A stretch of 64,000 nucleotides of DNA from Coccinella septempunctata. Taxonomy: Eukaryota > Arthropoda > Insecta > Coleoptera > Coccinellidae. Below are positions 11,958 through 22,382 of this stretch, one piece after another. Numbering within the stretch: the first letter of the stretch is position 1; each line of letters begins with the position of its first letter. The notes beneath the pieces are model-generated. The model saw only the letters and a program-made list of their open reading frames with translations. It did no database searches and was not told the DNA's origin. A program made the position numbers and the translations under genes. The stretch spans positions 42,930,270 to 42,994,269 of the forward strand of contig NC_058189.1 in NCBI RefSeq assembly GCF_907165205.1, in the 5' to 3' direction.

Positions 11958-14660
11958 TGGACCTTACGGATATTAGGAAGAAATCCCTCAAGATAATCTC
12001 GTGGAACATAAACGGGATCAACACTCGGAAAGCCGAGATAGAACAAATAATATCAGAAAGACAACCTGATATTATAGCCCTACAGGAAACAAGAATAAAC
12101 CGGAACAGAAGACTGAATTTCATGAATTATGAAACATATAGATGTGACAGAATTACAAACACCGGAGGAGGAGTAGCAATATTGGTGAGAACAGATCTGA
12201 AACACTACTTTAAAAGTAGATCCGACGAAACACAAGGAAAAACAGAAAAAGTGACGATTGTTGCCGAATTAAATCGGCAAAGAGTCGAAATAACCTCGGC
12301 GTATAAGCCACCACAAAACAATCTATTGGAAGAAGAGATAAACAACATGTTGGAAGGATCAAACCCGAAAATCTCCATCGGAGATTTCAACTGTAAATCC
12401 CCATTATGGAATAGCATAACAGAGAATAGAAATGGCAAAAAACTCAAGGATTTCGCCGAAAAACAAAATGCCATAGTTATTGGACCAGAGCTACCGACAT
12501 ATCTTGCTTTTGGAAGAGGAACACCAGATGTAATAGATATCGCGATATTGAAAAATATAACTCAAGAATTCTCGATTGAAACTTTGGAAGATGGAACCTC
12601 AAACCACAATCCCGTGGAATTGACAATTGGAGAAGAACCAAGAGAAAAACTGCTGGAAATAAGAGAATATACCAATTGGACTAAATACAGCCATTTAATA
12701 CAATCGGAAATAACAGAAATTCCAACAATAAACACTCCAGACGATCTGGAATGTGCGGTTGATAAACTGGAAGAGATTATATTGAAAGCTTACGAAAAAA
12801 GCACGAGAAGAGTGAAGAGACCAGCTCCAAGTCATCCGCATGGCGATATGCCTAAAGAAGTAAAAGATCTTATACAAGAAAATCGAAGACTCAGAAGAAT
12901 ATATAGGATGAACAAAAATGATCTAAATAGAAGGAACCTCAACCGACATAGCCAAGTTCTGAAAAATGCCCTGAAAGATCTAAGAACAAGCAGATGGAAC
13001 AAAAGGGTTCAAGAACTGAATACAATCGATCATTCTGCATGGAGAATGCAAAAAAGCCTACGAGGAGAAAAGACTAAAATTCCACCCCTACACGGAGAAA
13101 GGGGAATGGCTTATACCAATACTGATAAGGCAGATGCATTGGCGGACTCGATCGAACGAGAATCGAGAATAAATTACAGGATAGACGACGATAATGAAGA
13201 TTTGGAAGAACTGGTTGAAGAAAATGATGAAGAAATGGATGAATTACCAGCGACTGCTGAAATAGACAAGCCAACATCGCCAAATGAAATCAGGGAAATA
13301 ATTAGAAGTTTGAAGAAGAGGAAAGCTCCCGGAAGCGATAAAATAACGAATGTTATGTTAAAGAAATTACCTAGAAAAGGTATAGCTGCTCTAACAAATA
13401 TCGCGAATGGAATTATGAGGACAGAACACTACCCAGAAAAATGGAAAACAGCAGAAGTCATAGTATTCAATAAACCATTCAAAGAGAAGAAGTTTCCACA
13501 AAACTACAGACCGATAAGTCTACTGTCGGCTTTAGGAAAAGTAGTAGAAAAAATTATCGCCACGAGGCTAAATGAGGAAACCGAAAATCTGGAACTAATA
13601 CCACCAGAACAGTTCGGATTCAGAAGAGAGCATTCAACAGAACAACAATTATTAAGGCTCACAGAGTACATAACAGAGGGATTCCAAAATAAACAAGCTA
13701 CAGGTCTTATTTTACTAGACGTCGCCAGAGCATTCGACAGAGTATGGCATGAAGGATTAATATATAAGATGAGATGTGCTGGATATTCGATCAAAATATG
13801 CAAGTTGATCAGGAATTATCTCAAAAATAGAAGATTTTACGTAAAAGTGGGAGGAGAATGCTCCTCAACAAGAGATATAGAGGCTGGAGTACCCCAAGGA
13901 TCAGTACTTGGGCCACTTCTGTACAACATATACATCCACGATATTCCGAAAAATCCAAGAACTATGCTAACGTTATATGCTGACTCGACACCGAAACCCT
14001 GAAATAATAGAACGAGTTCTACAAGAGTCGATTGACGAAACAAATGACTGGTGCATAAAGTGGAAAATCAAGCTCAATGGACAAAAGAGCCAAGCAATAT
14101 TACTACAGAAGAGAAGACTGCGACCCACAACAAAACTGGATGTTGCCGGCGAAGAAATCGACTGGAAAAATGAAGCCAAATATTTAGGAATAACGCTTGA
14201 CAAAGGACTTACCTGGAAAAGTCATATCAAACAAGCAATCGACAAAACGAAAGCAGCGATGAATAGACTCTATCCTCTGATAGGAAGAAGAAGCAACATG
14301 TCGAAAGAGACAAAATTGAAGATAATCAAAGCCGTTGCTAGGCCTCAACTGACTTATGGATCAGTTGCCTGGGGTTTCGCGGCAAAGAGCCATATCAAAA
14401 GAATTCAGGCCACTGAAAACAAGCTGCTACGATGTGCAATAGATGCACCTTGGTTTGTCAGGAATAGACAGATTTATAGGGACCTAAAATGGGAAACCAT
14501 AACGGAATTCATGAACAGAAAAGCAGAGAAATTATTCGAAATAGCGAAAAACCATCCGAATCAAGAACTCAGGAGACTAGTGGACTACGACCCAGAGGAA
14601 GACAAAAGGAGAATGCGAATTTACCGAAGGAGACCAAGAGATCAATTAAAAAGAGATTAA
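11957..14660 (+). pseudogene. Jockey ORF2: endonuclease plus reverse transcriptase, frameshifted at YADD
   Basis: Starts at the ATG overlapping the ORF1 stop. The endonuclease shows IISWNINGI, LQETRI, GDFNCKSPLW and SNHNPVEL (exonuclease/endonuclease/phosphatase fold, about residues 10-220). The RT follows: KAPGSDKI, YRPISLLSALGKV, FGFRREHSTEQQ, LLDVARAFDRVW and AGVPQGSVLGPLL. At the catalytic box the sequence reads LTLYAD then shifts frame near 13985, losing the second Asp of YADD. The thumb and C-terminus continue in another frame from 13977 (ETNDWCIKWKIKLN, KYLGITLDKGLTWKSHI, DAPWFVRN) to TAA at 14660. No RNase H domain is seen, as usual for Jockey. Function was target nicking and reverse transcription; this copy cannot do it. 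Confidence 0.9.
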
Positions 14661-15044
14661 AATAACAACAGAAACTTATTGAAAAATTCAATAAAGTGTT
14701 AATCCAATAGAGGATAAACACACAAATCCCAGCACGATAGTGTGCGAGAAGAAAACCGACCAAGAGATGAACGGTTTATAGGCAAATGCCCGGAACCAAA
14801 ATTCAAGAAGCAGTAGGGTTTTTAGTGGGTCTCGAGCTCAGGAGAGTGAGAAACCCCACACTGTTCCCCCTCAGGAGATGAGGGCGGTTCGTCTGTCTTG
14901 CAGATTTTCCCCCTGCTACACCAAAAAAAAAAAAAAAAAGTCCCTATTGGAAAACCCTATATAAACATGTACTCGGTCAATTATTTATTTTCTTTTTCAC
15001 TGTTCATAACAACTTTCTAACAATTTTCGTTTTATATATAATAT

Positions 15045-15801
15045 AAAGGGTGTTTCAAATTGCGCAGTTTTTTTTCAAGACTAAATAAAATATGGAGGGC
15101 GCACCGAATTCGTCTGGGTATTTTGACATTTAAAAAGTACGATGTACGACATTTATAAAATAGCTTCGTACACGATACAACGACGCGTTCAAATTGTTAA
15201 ATTATTTCATGAAAATCAGCGTTCTGTGAAAAGTGTTTTTAGAAAAAAAAACATTATCGTCCATCTGAAAGCACTGTTGGTCGAATTATTAACAAATTTC
15301 AAGAGACCGGTTCGTTGATAATCGAATTTTTGTGGCCAGAATATTGATAAAGAGGACATTTGGTTTCAACACCTCACTTTGCAAATGACACAATTGATAT
15401 ATTGAAACAATAATTTACTGGACGAATAATCTCCAGAAACGCTGATGTCAATTGGCAACCAAGATCATGTGATTTGACACCGTTGGACTTTTTTCTTTGG
15501 GGGTTATGTGAGAAGCCAAGTTTATAAGAATAATCCACAATCGATTCCTGAACTAAATAATGAAATAATTCGTGTCATAAGTGAGTTTGAGCCTTAATTA
15601 TGTCAAAATTTCATTGAAAATTTAAACAAAAGAGTAGACGTCTGTAGAGCTGCAAGAGGAGGCCATTTGGCAGTTATTATTTTTCGTACATGAATGTCAT
15701 AACTGATACTTCAATTACCAATAAACAGTTTTTGAAAATGATTGCAAATTATGTGTTTTATTTATTTAAAAAAAAAACCGCGTAATTTGAAACACCCTTT
15801 A
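15045..15801 (+). mobile_element. Internally deleted mariner element with both inverted repeats
   Basis: Left end AAAGGGTGTTTCAAATTGCG and right end ACGCGG-region reading CGTAATTTGAAACACCCTTT are inverted copies flanked by TA. Inside, the plus strand keeps a transposase start (SYTIQRRVQIVKLFHENQRS, then PSESTVGRIINKF in a shifted frame) and its C-terminus (SCDLTPLDFFLWG, FIENLNKRVDVC..ARGGH). The middle, including the first two catalytic acids, is missing. A classical deletion derivative that could only move with an enzyme supplied in trans. Confidence 0.8.
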
Positions 15802-17880
15802 CTTTCAGTAACTAAAAATTCCCCCACTATAGCAAGACAACGTCCTTCCAATTTTGAAATTCTATGACCCTTAGGATTAAAAGAATGACATTGAAAGTAT
15901 TAGTCATAAGTTGAAATTTGCAATGTCGTTTTGGCGACCTGAAAAAAGAATTCACATCATTGCATATGGCAATCTCAGTCTGGCTGGAATCTGATCATTA
16001 ACGTGCAACGAACTGTTTGATTGAATGCAATTAGTCTCCCGTTCGAAAAAGGAACAAAATTAGAATCTCGATTAATCCAAATCATCGACCCCAGTCGAAC
16101 TTTTCAGATTAGTACTTTTCGCAGCCCAGACCCGTAATTGTTTAAATTCATGAACTAACTTCGCGGGTGCAAGGAAAGTTTGTTAATTTATGGCGCCTAG
16201 AAAACATGTGGGATAATTAATTTAATGTTGATCCGGTAGAAAATTCAGGAGGACGGGATTTTCAGTTCGCTGAAAATACGGCTTGCTCAAGCTTCTCTCT
16301 CTTGTGATGCAAATGTATGCAAGCTGGTGCAGTTTGCAGGATTTTACTCGGATACAAGAATGCTCAACACTGCATAAGTAGAAGAGATAATTCAGTGTGT
16401 CTGTACTCTAATTGCTTCAAATACTGTGGGTAAGGTTTAAGCATTTCTGATTGCTGCACGTTGAATTTCACGCTCAAAAAAACTTTCTGCATTATTTTAT
16501 TATATTCTAATTATATTAGAATTCGAGATTTTCTACATTGAATCAGATAGGTACCACAAAATTATGGTTTTGACCAGTTTTCTCCTTCTACTCCATTTTA
16601 GAAGATAAATGCAAAAGTACAAATAACAATACCAGATTTCTTTTCCTCAAGAGTCAAGGAAATATTTCGACTCAAGTAGCCGAATCATATTGGTAGTCTT
16701 TTTTCAACCAAATGAACGTCAACCATAGTTGCAGTAAAGTCAATTATAATTTAATGTTTTTTTGTCTATATCCTTCGTATACAGGCCCTTAATCGAAAAA
16801 TACGTTCGTTGAACTTAACCTTGAAAGTTGAGATCAGGATAATCAGGATGCATTTTGAACCCCCACTAGCTAGAATTGCATTGCATTGCATTCCTTGTAG
16901 TTTGATCCTGCAGAAGCACTAAGGCCGAAAAAAAGTTACTGGATGTTTGAGGTCATATCAGAAGGAAAATTTGCCCCATTTCGTTTTGGACAAGTTCCTT
17001 CTTGAAAAAAACCAGTTTGACGTTGACCTTGGTAAAGGCCAATGTTGATGTTTAAGTTAATATCGTATAGCCAGAAAAAAAATGCAGAACAGTACTTTTG
17101 TGGAACCCTATGTATACAGTTCCATCCAATTCACAAGGTTGTTGTGGATGTTCAACGCTATGGTTACTGGCAAATGCTTTTTTACAAATAAGAAAGACGT
17201 TGTCATTTAAATTACTTTCTGTTCCAATTCTCGGCTTTAATTCTTGAATGCTTAATATGCTTGTCGATAGTGAATTAATTAGTAAAAGTGTGGTTCTCAT
17301 TTCATTTGGTTTTTCCTTATTCTTGTGTATATTGAAGAGCAACTTTGGACCTCCCAACTAAAAAATCTTCTCAGCATTAGGTACGATATTGCTTATGCCA
17401 ATTGGTGTATATTGAGAAATGAAGACGAGAACTTCAGTGAACCTTTTTTTTTTCATACTCACAAGAAAAATCGAAAATATGGAGCTCATCAACTTTGTGG
17501 AGCAAATTTTCAATGATCAAGTCAAGCACCCTTGTTAGTTGTTGTGTTTATTTCGGATTGAAATGGTATTGAGCATTATCACCTTAGATACCATATGTCA
17601 TAATACACTTATATTTCCCAAGGGAAATATGAAATGCCATTTCAATGCAATCATATCAATATTTCACTGAAAAAAAGCCTTATTTCTTTATTGGAGCAAC
17701 AAAATGAAAATGTCGATTCTTGAAATTTCCACTAAAGGTACTTAAGTTCCTCAAGAACATTCCTTTTAGCTGTTGCTGTAACTGCCATCATCGACACTCC
17801 AGGAATCGTAACATGATACAGATGGCTTCCCCTCCACACCAGATATCATCTTCGCAAACTTATTTTTTCCCAACATACTG
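15802..17880. other. No gene seen
   Basis: About 2 kb of AT-rich DNA with chance ORFs. A few CATTG direct repeats lie near 16880. No TE domains or exons recognised. Confidence 0.4.
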
Positions 17881-18159
17881 TCAGCTAGATAACCTTCCCC
17901 AACAGACCAACTTCAGTGAAGTCATTGAGGCTCCCGCATCGGCAACCAAAGTCCGCAGGCGTCTTCCACAACGACCTGTACATGCTTTCGAGTTATCTAA
18001 ACCAAACCATTTAGCAACCTTGCTCGGAATCTTTCCAAAGGTATTTTTGCCGACAAGCTGAAGAGTACACTTCTTATTTAGATTACCCACGAAGAATCTA
18101 AGAACGCCTTGCTTGGAATTACTAGAAGAGACAGAATACCTAACATCATCATCAGACAA
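17881..18159 (-). pseudogene. Tyrosine recombinase (Crypton-like) C-terminal relic
   Basis: Minus-strand frame reading KCTLQLVGKNTFGKIPSKVA, WFGLDNSKACTGRCGRR, LRTLVADAGASMTSLKLVCW. Aligned by eye with the recombinase at 21543-22382 (CTVQPVGVNSFSKMP, YTGHSFRR, LLANSGADLTVLKRHGGW) it is plainly a second copy. The catalytic His of HxxR is replaced (TGRCGRR) and the HGGW box is VCWG, so it is inactive. The tyrosine-bearing end is lost. It abuts an RTE-type fragment on the opposite strand. Confidence 0.7.
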
Positions 18160-18176
18160 AGAACATAGTAGAACAC

Positions 18177-18431
18177 ATGACTAGAATGAAGTGGAGATGG
18201 GCAGGTCATATAGTCAGATCATCAAAAGAAAGATTGACTAGAAGGATATTGGAGTGCCGACCACGAGAGGACAAACGTAGCGTCGGCCGACCACCCATAC
18301 GCTGGAGCCACGATGTAAGAAAAATTGCGGGGAACTGGATGCAGACAGCCCAAAACCGTGAGACATGGAGGAAATTAGAGGAGGCCTACGTCGAGCAGTG
18401 GAAAATAACGGCTACATGATGATGATGATGC
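18177..18431 (+). pseudogene. RTE-type non-LTR retrotransposon, C-terminal fragment and tail
   Basis: Encodes MKWRWAGHIVRSSKERLTRR, ILECRPREDKRSVGRPPIRW, HDVRKIAGNWMQTAQNRETW and a terminal EAYVEQWKI. This is the familiar last segment of RTE-clade endonuclease/RT proteins in insects. After the stop comes a GATGATGATGATG run, the kind of short-repeat tail typical of RTE elements. Everything upstream is missing (5' truncation). The small intact ORF (18177-18419) is not an independent gene. Confidence 0.75.
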
Positions 18432-18501
18432 GAAGCTCCATAACATTGAAAGGCATTAATGTGAGCAATTGTTTTAGATGTACTATAAATATTAATATTC
18501 A

Positions 18502-18517
18502 TAATAATAATAATAAT
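18502..18517. repeat. TAA microsatellite, target of Dong copy 1
   Basis: Five TAA/ATA units directly before the 5' end of the Dong-like element. Dong elements are known to insert into TAA repeats. Confidence 0.7.
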
Positions 18518-19942
18518 GTCTGGCCTGCCTGGCAGCTATCTAGTAGATGGCCTGCCGGGTAGCCATCGTAACGACGTAGACGGTGCAGCCAGCTACGCCT
18601 GCTGTCCGCAGTCCCATTCCTTCATCCTTTCTCTTTCACATCCTTTATGGGGGTGCTCTTTCTGCTCCCGTTTCTCTACCCCTCACCCAAACCGAGAAAG
18701 GGGAGCACAAACCCATGGAAATGGTGATTACGAGAAGCCTCGGAAACAAGTCGCTGCCTGGGGATCGTCAGGGCATGTCTGGAGCCGGCGCTGGACATGA
18801 CAGCATGCGGGACGTCGGTGGCAGGATGTTGAGGAAGCGGGCTCCTGCTGCAAAAGAAGCCACAGCTCCAAAGCAACAACAGCAACCAGCGAGTCCAATT
18901 CAATTGCCGACTCGAACCGCTGAAGGTGCTGCGCAGGACATTCAGCCAGTGCTCACCCAATCGGGGTTAGTTAGAAAGCGCATGAAGTGGACAACGTCCA
19001 TGAATGAAACTATTGTGCGCATATATAACTCCATCACGGGACTAGGGCAGAACACGAACAACTATAGGAAAAGGCTCCATGAGGAATTCTGCAACGCCTA
19101 CCCAAATCTCAATGTCACTGAACAACGAGTGGCAGACCAGTACCGCGTAATTCTGAGAAATGAACTAATACCAACGGCCAGAATCGACGCAATTAAACGA
19201 GAACTTCAGCATCCGCTAGCAATAGAGAATAACACCAACACCTCTGATGAAATTCACATGCCTGGGCAACAACACCCAGAAGACATTGATACTGAAAGTC
19301 CATCCTGCAAAGCAAATTAGCCTGAACACCAGGACGATAGGGATGAGCTCCACCGACAAGTTGAATCTGAGATGAGGAGATACTTTGCCGAACTGGAAGG
19401 AACAGATCCTCTTCATCGAATAGCACCTCCCCGACTCAATACATCCAAGAAACTGTCACTCATAATCGACATCTTGAATAAGGACGTTTTACCTGAGTAC
19501 CTACAGAATGGAAGTTCATTGGAATATCTTCATCTAGTTTTTCACTGTGCAGCGCTAACGACGGCTAAAACCATAGGGGCAAAAATTCGCCGAACGAACA
19601 ACGATGGTCCAAAATTACACAAATTACATGCGCCACCATGGCAGAAACGTCTTCAACACAAAACAGAGAGACTTAGAATAGACATTGGACGACTGACGGA
19701 GTACTTGAACGGGAATCGCGGAAGAAAGGTTGTGAAAGCTGCCAAAGAAATCATGGATAGAAACAGAACACACACAGAGCGAGAGACGGATAAAGCTACA
19801 GCTCACCACTGCCTCGACACTCTGAAGCAAAAGTTAAGTCTGTATGCAGAACGCCTGAGGAGATATAAAAGCAATTCTTATCTGGGATAAGTGAATTTTC
19901 CTCTGGAGAGGAGTGTGAAAGCCGCAAGGCTAAAGTCATACC
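18518..19942 (+). mobile_element. R4/Dong-type element copy 1: complete ends, internally deleted
   Basis: Begins GTCTGGCCTGCCTGGCAGC immediately after a TAA tract and ends with GGGATAAGTGAATTTTCC...GCTAAAGTCATACC, the same 3' UTR as copy 2 (43255-46832). Coding sequence matches copy 2 up to RRYKSN, then jumps straight to the 3' UTR, deleting about 2.5 kb that holds the RT and endonuclease. A 5' extension of about 320 bp, absent from copy 2, is kept. Confidence 0.85.
18583..19890 (+). pseudogene. Dong N-terminal ORF, one stop, truncated before RT
   Basis: Frame opens upstream; a plausible start is the ATG at 18715 (MEMVITRSLGNKSLPGD). It encodes a Gln/Pro-rich stretch (PKQQQQPASPIQLPTRT), then a conserved block also present in copy 2: RKRMKWTTSMNETIVRIYNS, YRKRLHEEFCNAYPNLNVTE, ADQYRVILRNELIP. 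The RMKWT..MNE..R.Y start resembles a Myb/SANT-like DNA-binding fold. A TAG at 19318-19320 breaks the frame, which resumes in register (EHQDDRDELHRQVESEMRRY and on). The ORF ends at TAA 19890 because of the internal deletion. Not a host gene; RT and nuclease are missing. Confidence 0.8.
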
Positions 19943-20054
19943 CAACAGGAAATTTCCCAATAACAGGGTAACATATTGACAATGAACAATATGAAAATTA
20001 TTCAAACAAAATTACACATTCAATAATACAACAATAAACATTAACCGCCCCGAA

Positions 20055-20960
20055 CTAAAAAAACAAATTGAACTTAAGTTCATCAGCAGCCCTGCACAAT
20101 CGATAAACCGGAGCTTGCTCAAGTATGTTAGTCCGAGGTTTAGGGAGTCGAAAAGTTGATGTGGTCCTCGCTTCAATTCTTGGTACACGAATGTCAACCC
20201 TGGACAGTAGATGAGGCGAATCAATTCCTCCAGTGACAAGCTTTTGCGCAGATTTAGCGCACTGTCGCTTCTGTCTCTCCTGCAACGTTGAAATTCGCAT
20301 TTCCCGCATGATCTCCGACAAATCCGCACCACGTTCAGGATACCTGCCGGTCTTCAAGAATTTCCTTTGAATGCGTTCAAGTGATGTTAGGTGGGAACTG
20401 TATATCGGAAACCAAACCAAGTTGGCGTACTCTAATTTGCTGACGACAAGAGAAAAATAGAGAATTCTGAGGACTGAAACATCAGGGAACTCCCTGGAAC
20501 ACCGAAACACAAAGCCTAAAGATCGACTAGCCGAAGAAGAGAGCTCCTCGATGTGAGGAACAAAGCTGAACGTCGAATCAAATAACACCCCCAAATCGCG
20601 AAACCGATCTCCACTAGCGATAAGACAATTACCAATAGAATAATTGAAGGTGAGAGGACGTAAGCTTCTCGTGAAAGTCACCTTAAAACACTTTTGTATA
20701 TTTAAAATGAGTCCATTGCGCGAGCACCAAACATTAACCAACTCCAAGCTGGACTGGAGCAGCTCTAAGTCTGCAATTCCGCATATCCTCAGGTAAAGTT
20801 TGAAGTCATCTGCATAGGCCAAGGCTAAGCAACTGGGAAGAGACAGAAGATCGTTGACAAAAATTATGAATAACAATGGTCCAAGATTAGATCCTTGCGG
20901 CACACCAGACGACAGACAAAATTCGAAGGACTTGAAGCCATTATAAAACACATGACTCAT
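20055..20960 (-). pseudogene. 5'-truncated non-LTR retrotransposon, 3' half of RT
   Basis: An uninterrupted 301-codon minus-strand frame that opens inside an RT domain: SSGVPQGSNLGPLLFIIFVN, then LALAYADDFKLYL (catalytic YADD intact), DLELLQSSLELVNVWCSRNG, RDLGVLFDSTFSFVPHIEEL, and a C-terminal thumb/connection (YANLVWFPIYSSHLTSLERI, TGRYPERGADLSEI). The N-terminal RT half and endonuclease are absent, the usual 5' truncation of LINE copies. I would place it in the Jockey/CR1 group. The 3' UTR continues to about 19945, abutting Dong copy 1. No clear A-tail seen. The frame is intact, so the insertion may be relatively young. Confidence 0.85.
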
Positions 20961-21104
20961 TCTTATGTAATATAAGTAATGATTGTCGAATATTGATAAT
21001 GAAATTTTGCCATTCCTAAAATTATCATTACAATTGTATCTGATTTTATCATAGGAGAATGTGGTATTATCTAATAGTTATTTAGGTATACAATAAATAA
21101 GTTG

Positions 21105-21175
21105 AATGAATGTTTATTCATGAGAAGAAAGTTTAGGTCGAGTAGATTTACTTCTTCGAATGAATAAACATTTAT
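21105..21175. repeat. Short hairpin (inverted repeat)
   Basis: GAATGTTTATTCATGAGAAG is mirrored about 30 bp downstream by CTTCGAATGAATAAACATT. Possibly the end of a DNA element; nothing else supports a function. Confidence 0.5.
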
Positions 21176-21339
21176 AACTCACGTGTTGTATACAAAATTT
21201 TATTCCATTTTATTTAGGATTCAAATGATAATACTTTCCAGAGAATTATCTTATTTCTGAAATGACATAAAAGGTGTCGATTGATTATTGCTAGGGCATT
21301 ATTCAATCCATAGCAACAAGAGCAAGATTCATGTTGCTC

Positions 21340-21523
21340 CAGTGGCGGCTCGTGATCTAGTTCACTAGGGGGCTTACATTAATAAATTATATAAATAACC
21401 GTGCAAAGTAATATTTTCATTGAAAATCGTATGGGAAGGTAAATAGCATAAAAGGATTGATTTCTTGTGATTTCTTGTATGGGGGGCTGTAGCCCTATAG
21501 CCCTCACAGACCAGCCGCCACTG
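21340..21523. mobile_element. hAT-type MITE, 184 bp, 8-bp target duplication
   Basis: Ends are CAGTGGCGGCT...AGCCGCCACTG (11-bp perfect inverted repeats). Both sides carry TGTTGCTC (21332-21339 and 21524-21531), an 8-bp duplication as expected for the hAT superfamily. No coding capacity. It is inserted just upstream of the recombinase start codon. Confidence 0.9.
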
Positions 21524-21542
21524 TGTTGCTCTGAAAGAAAAA

Positions 21543-22382
21543 ATGGACATCGGCAGATTTTACCAAGTCATCGCCTTTTTGAAGCAACATTCCAGAGGAT
21601 ACGTAGCAAAGAAGTCGAAAGTATTCACAAGAGAGGAGTTAGAATATTTTTTAGATGCCGCTCCTGATGAGCAATATTTATTGATAAAGGTAGTTTTTAT
21701 TATGGGTGTTGCTGGAGGGTGTAGAATTGGCGAGCTGGTGAATATGACCGTAGATGATGTGGAAGATCGGGGCAGCGTATTGGTTATTCAGATTCCTGTT
21801 ACGAAAACCTATAAGAAAAGAGTTTTCACTGTGGTCAATGGTAGTAATAAGGTTGCTGCACTTGATATATAGTATAAGAACTTGAGGCCAAAAAAAGTTG
21901 ATCACAAGCGACTATTTCTAAATTATAAAAACGAATAATGTACTGTCCAGCCTGTAGGTGTGAACTCATTTTCTAAAATGCCCGCTACAATTGCAAAGTA
22001 TTTGGGTCTTTCTGGTGCTGAACAATATACAGGGCACAGTTTCAGGCGATCTTCTGCAACCCTACTCGCAAATTCTGGGGCAGATTTGACAGTTTTGAAG
22101 AGACATGGTGGATGGCGCTCAAGTTCTGTTGCAGAAGGATATATTGAGGATTCATTACAGAACAAAATCAATATTTCTGAACAAATACTTGGTGGGGTGA
22201 CTAAAACCGGAGTTTCTGATGCAGAATTCCAGCAGGGCCTGAGAATTCCACAAACACATGTGCTATTACGACTGAGCGTGTTTCTTTTGAAGGAGGTGCA
22301 GGTTTTCAATTTCATTTTGAAAATCTTCATAACTGTAATTTCTACTTTAATGAAAGACATGACTGTTCAATGGAATTTTTGA
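21543..22382 (+). pseudogene. Tyrosine recombinase of a Crypton-like DNA transposon, two in-frame stops
   Basis: Starts ATGGACATCGGC. One reading frame of 279 codons, interrupted by TAG (21870-21872) and TAA (21936-21938). Visible catalytic set of the tyrosine-recombinase fold: Arg in GGCRIGELVNM, Lys in VTKTYKKRVF, HxxR in YTGHSFRR, the HGGW box in LKRHGGWRSS and the nucleophile Tyr in SVAEGYIEDS. The N-terminal part (YQVIAFLKQHSRGYVAKKSK) fits a core-binding domain. This architecture, without an RT, is typical of Cryptons, which integrate a circular DNA. A related relic lies at 17881-18159. Stops make it inactive unless read through. A phage-type origin is less likely given the two dispersed copies. 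Confidence 0.75.

Larger units (their letters stand above)
10110..14939 (+). mobile_element. Nearly full-length Jockey-clade non-LTR retrotransposon
   Basis: The element begins CATTTTTTCACATTCCGAGT right after GTCCCTATTG (10100-10109) and ends in a run of A followed by the same GTCCCTATTG (14940-14949), a 10-bp target duplication. It has a 5' UTR with a short tandem duplication (TAAAAGAGAAAGCGGA twice, 10170-10235), ORF1 with zinc knuckles, ORF2 with an apurinic-type endonuclease and RT, and a 3' UTR. It sits inside the right inverted repeat of a mariner relic. ORF1 has one stop and ORF2 one frameshift, so the copy is inactive. Confidence 0.9.
8621..14959 (-). mobile_element. Degenerate mariner element interrupted by a Jockey element
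   Basis: The left end (TA then TCGGGTTTTCCAATG...TTGACAAC) is inverted at the far right as GTTGTCAAGTCCCTATTG (10093-10109) continuing, after the inserted Jockey element, as GAAAACCCTA-TA (14950-14961). Pieces of one transposase lie between on the minus strand, N-terminus near 10020 and C-terminus near 8723. The two halves of the right inverted repeat are separated by exactly the Jockey element plus its target duplication, so the order of insertion is clear: mariner first, Jockey second. Confidence 0.75.

Noticed and set aside
18365..18800. Small ORFs overlapping the start of Dong copy 1
   Set aside because: Alternative frames of the RTE tail and of the Dong 5' region; the frame shared with copy 2 is the real one.
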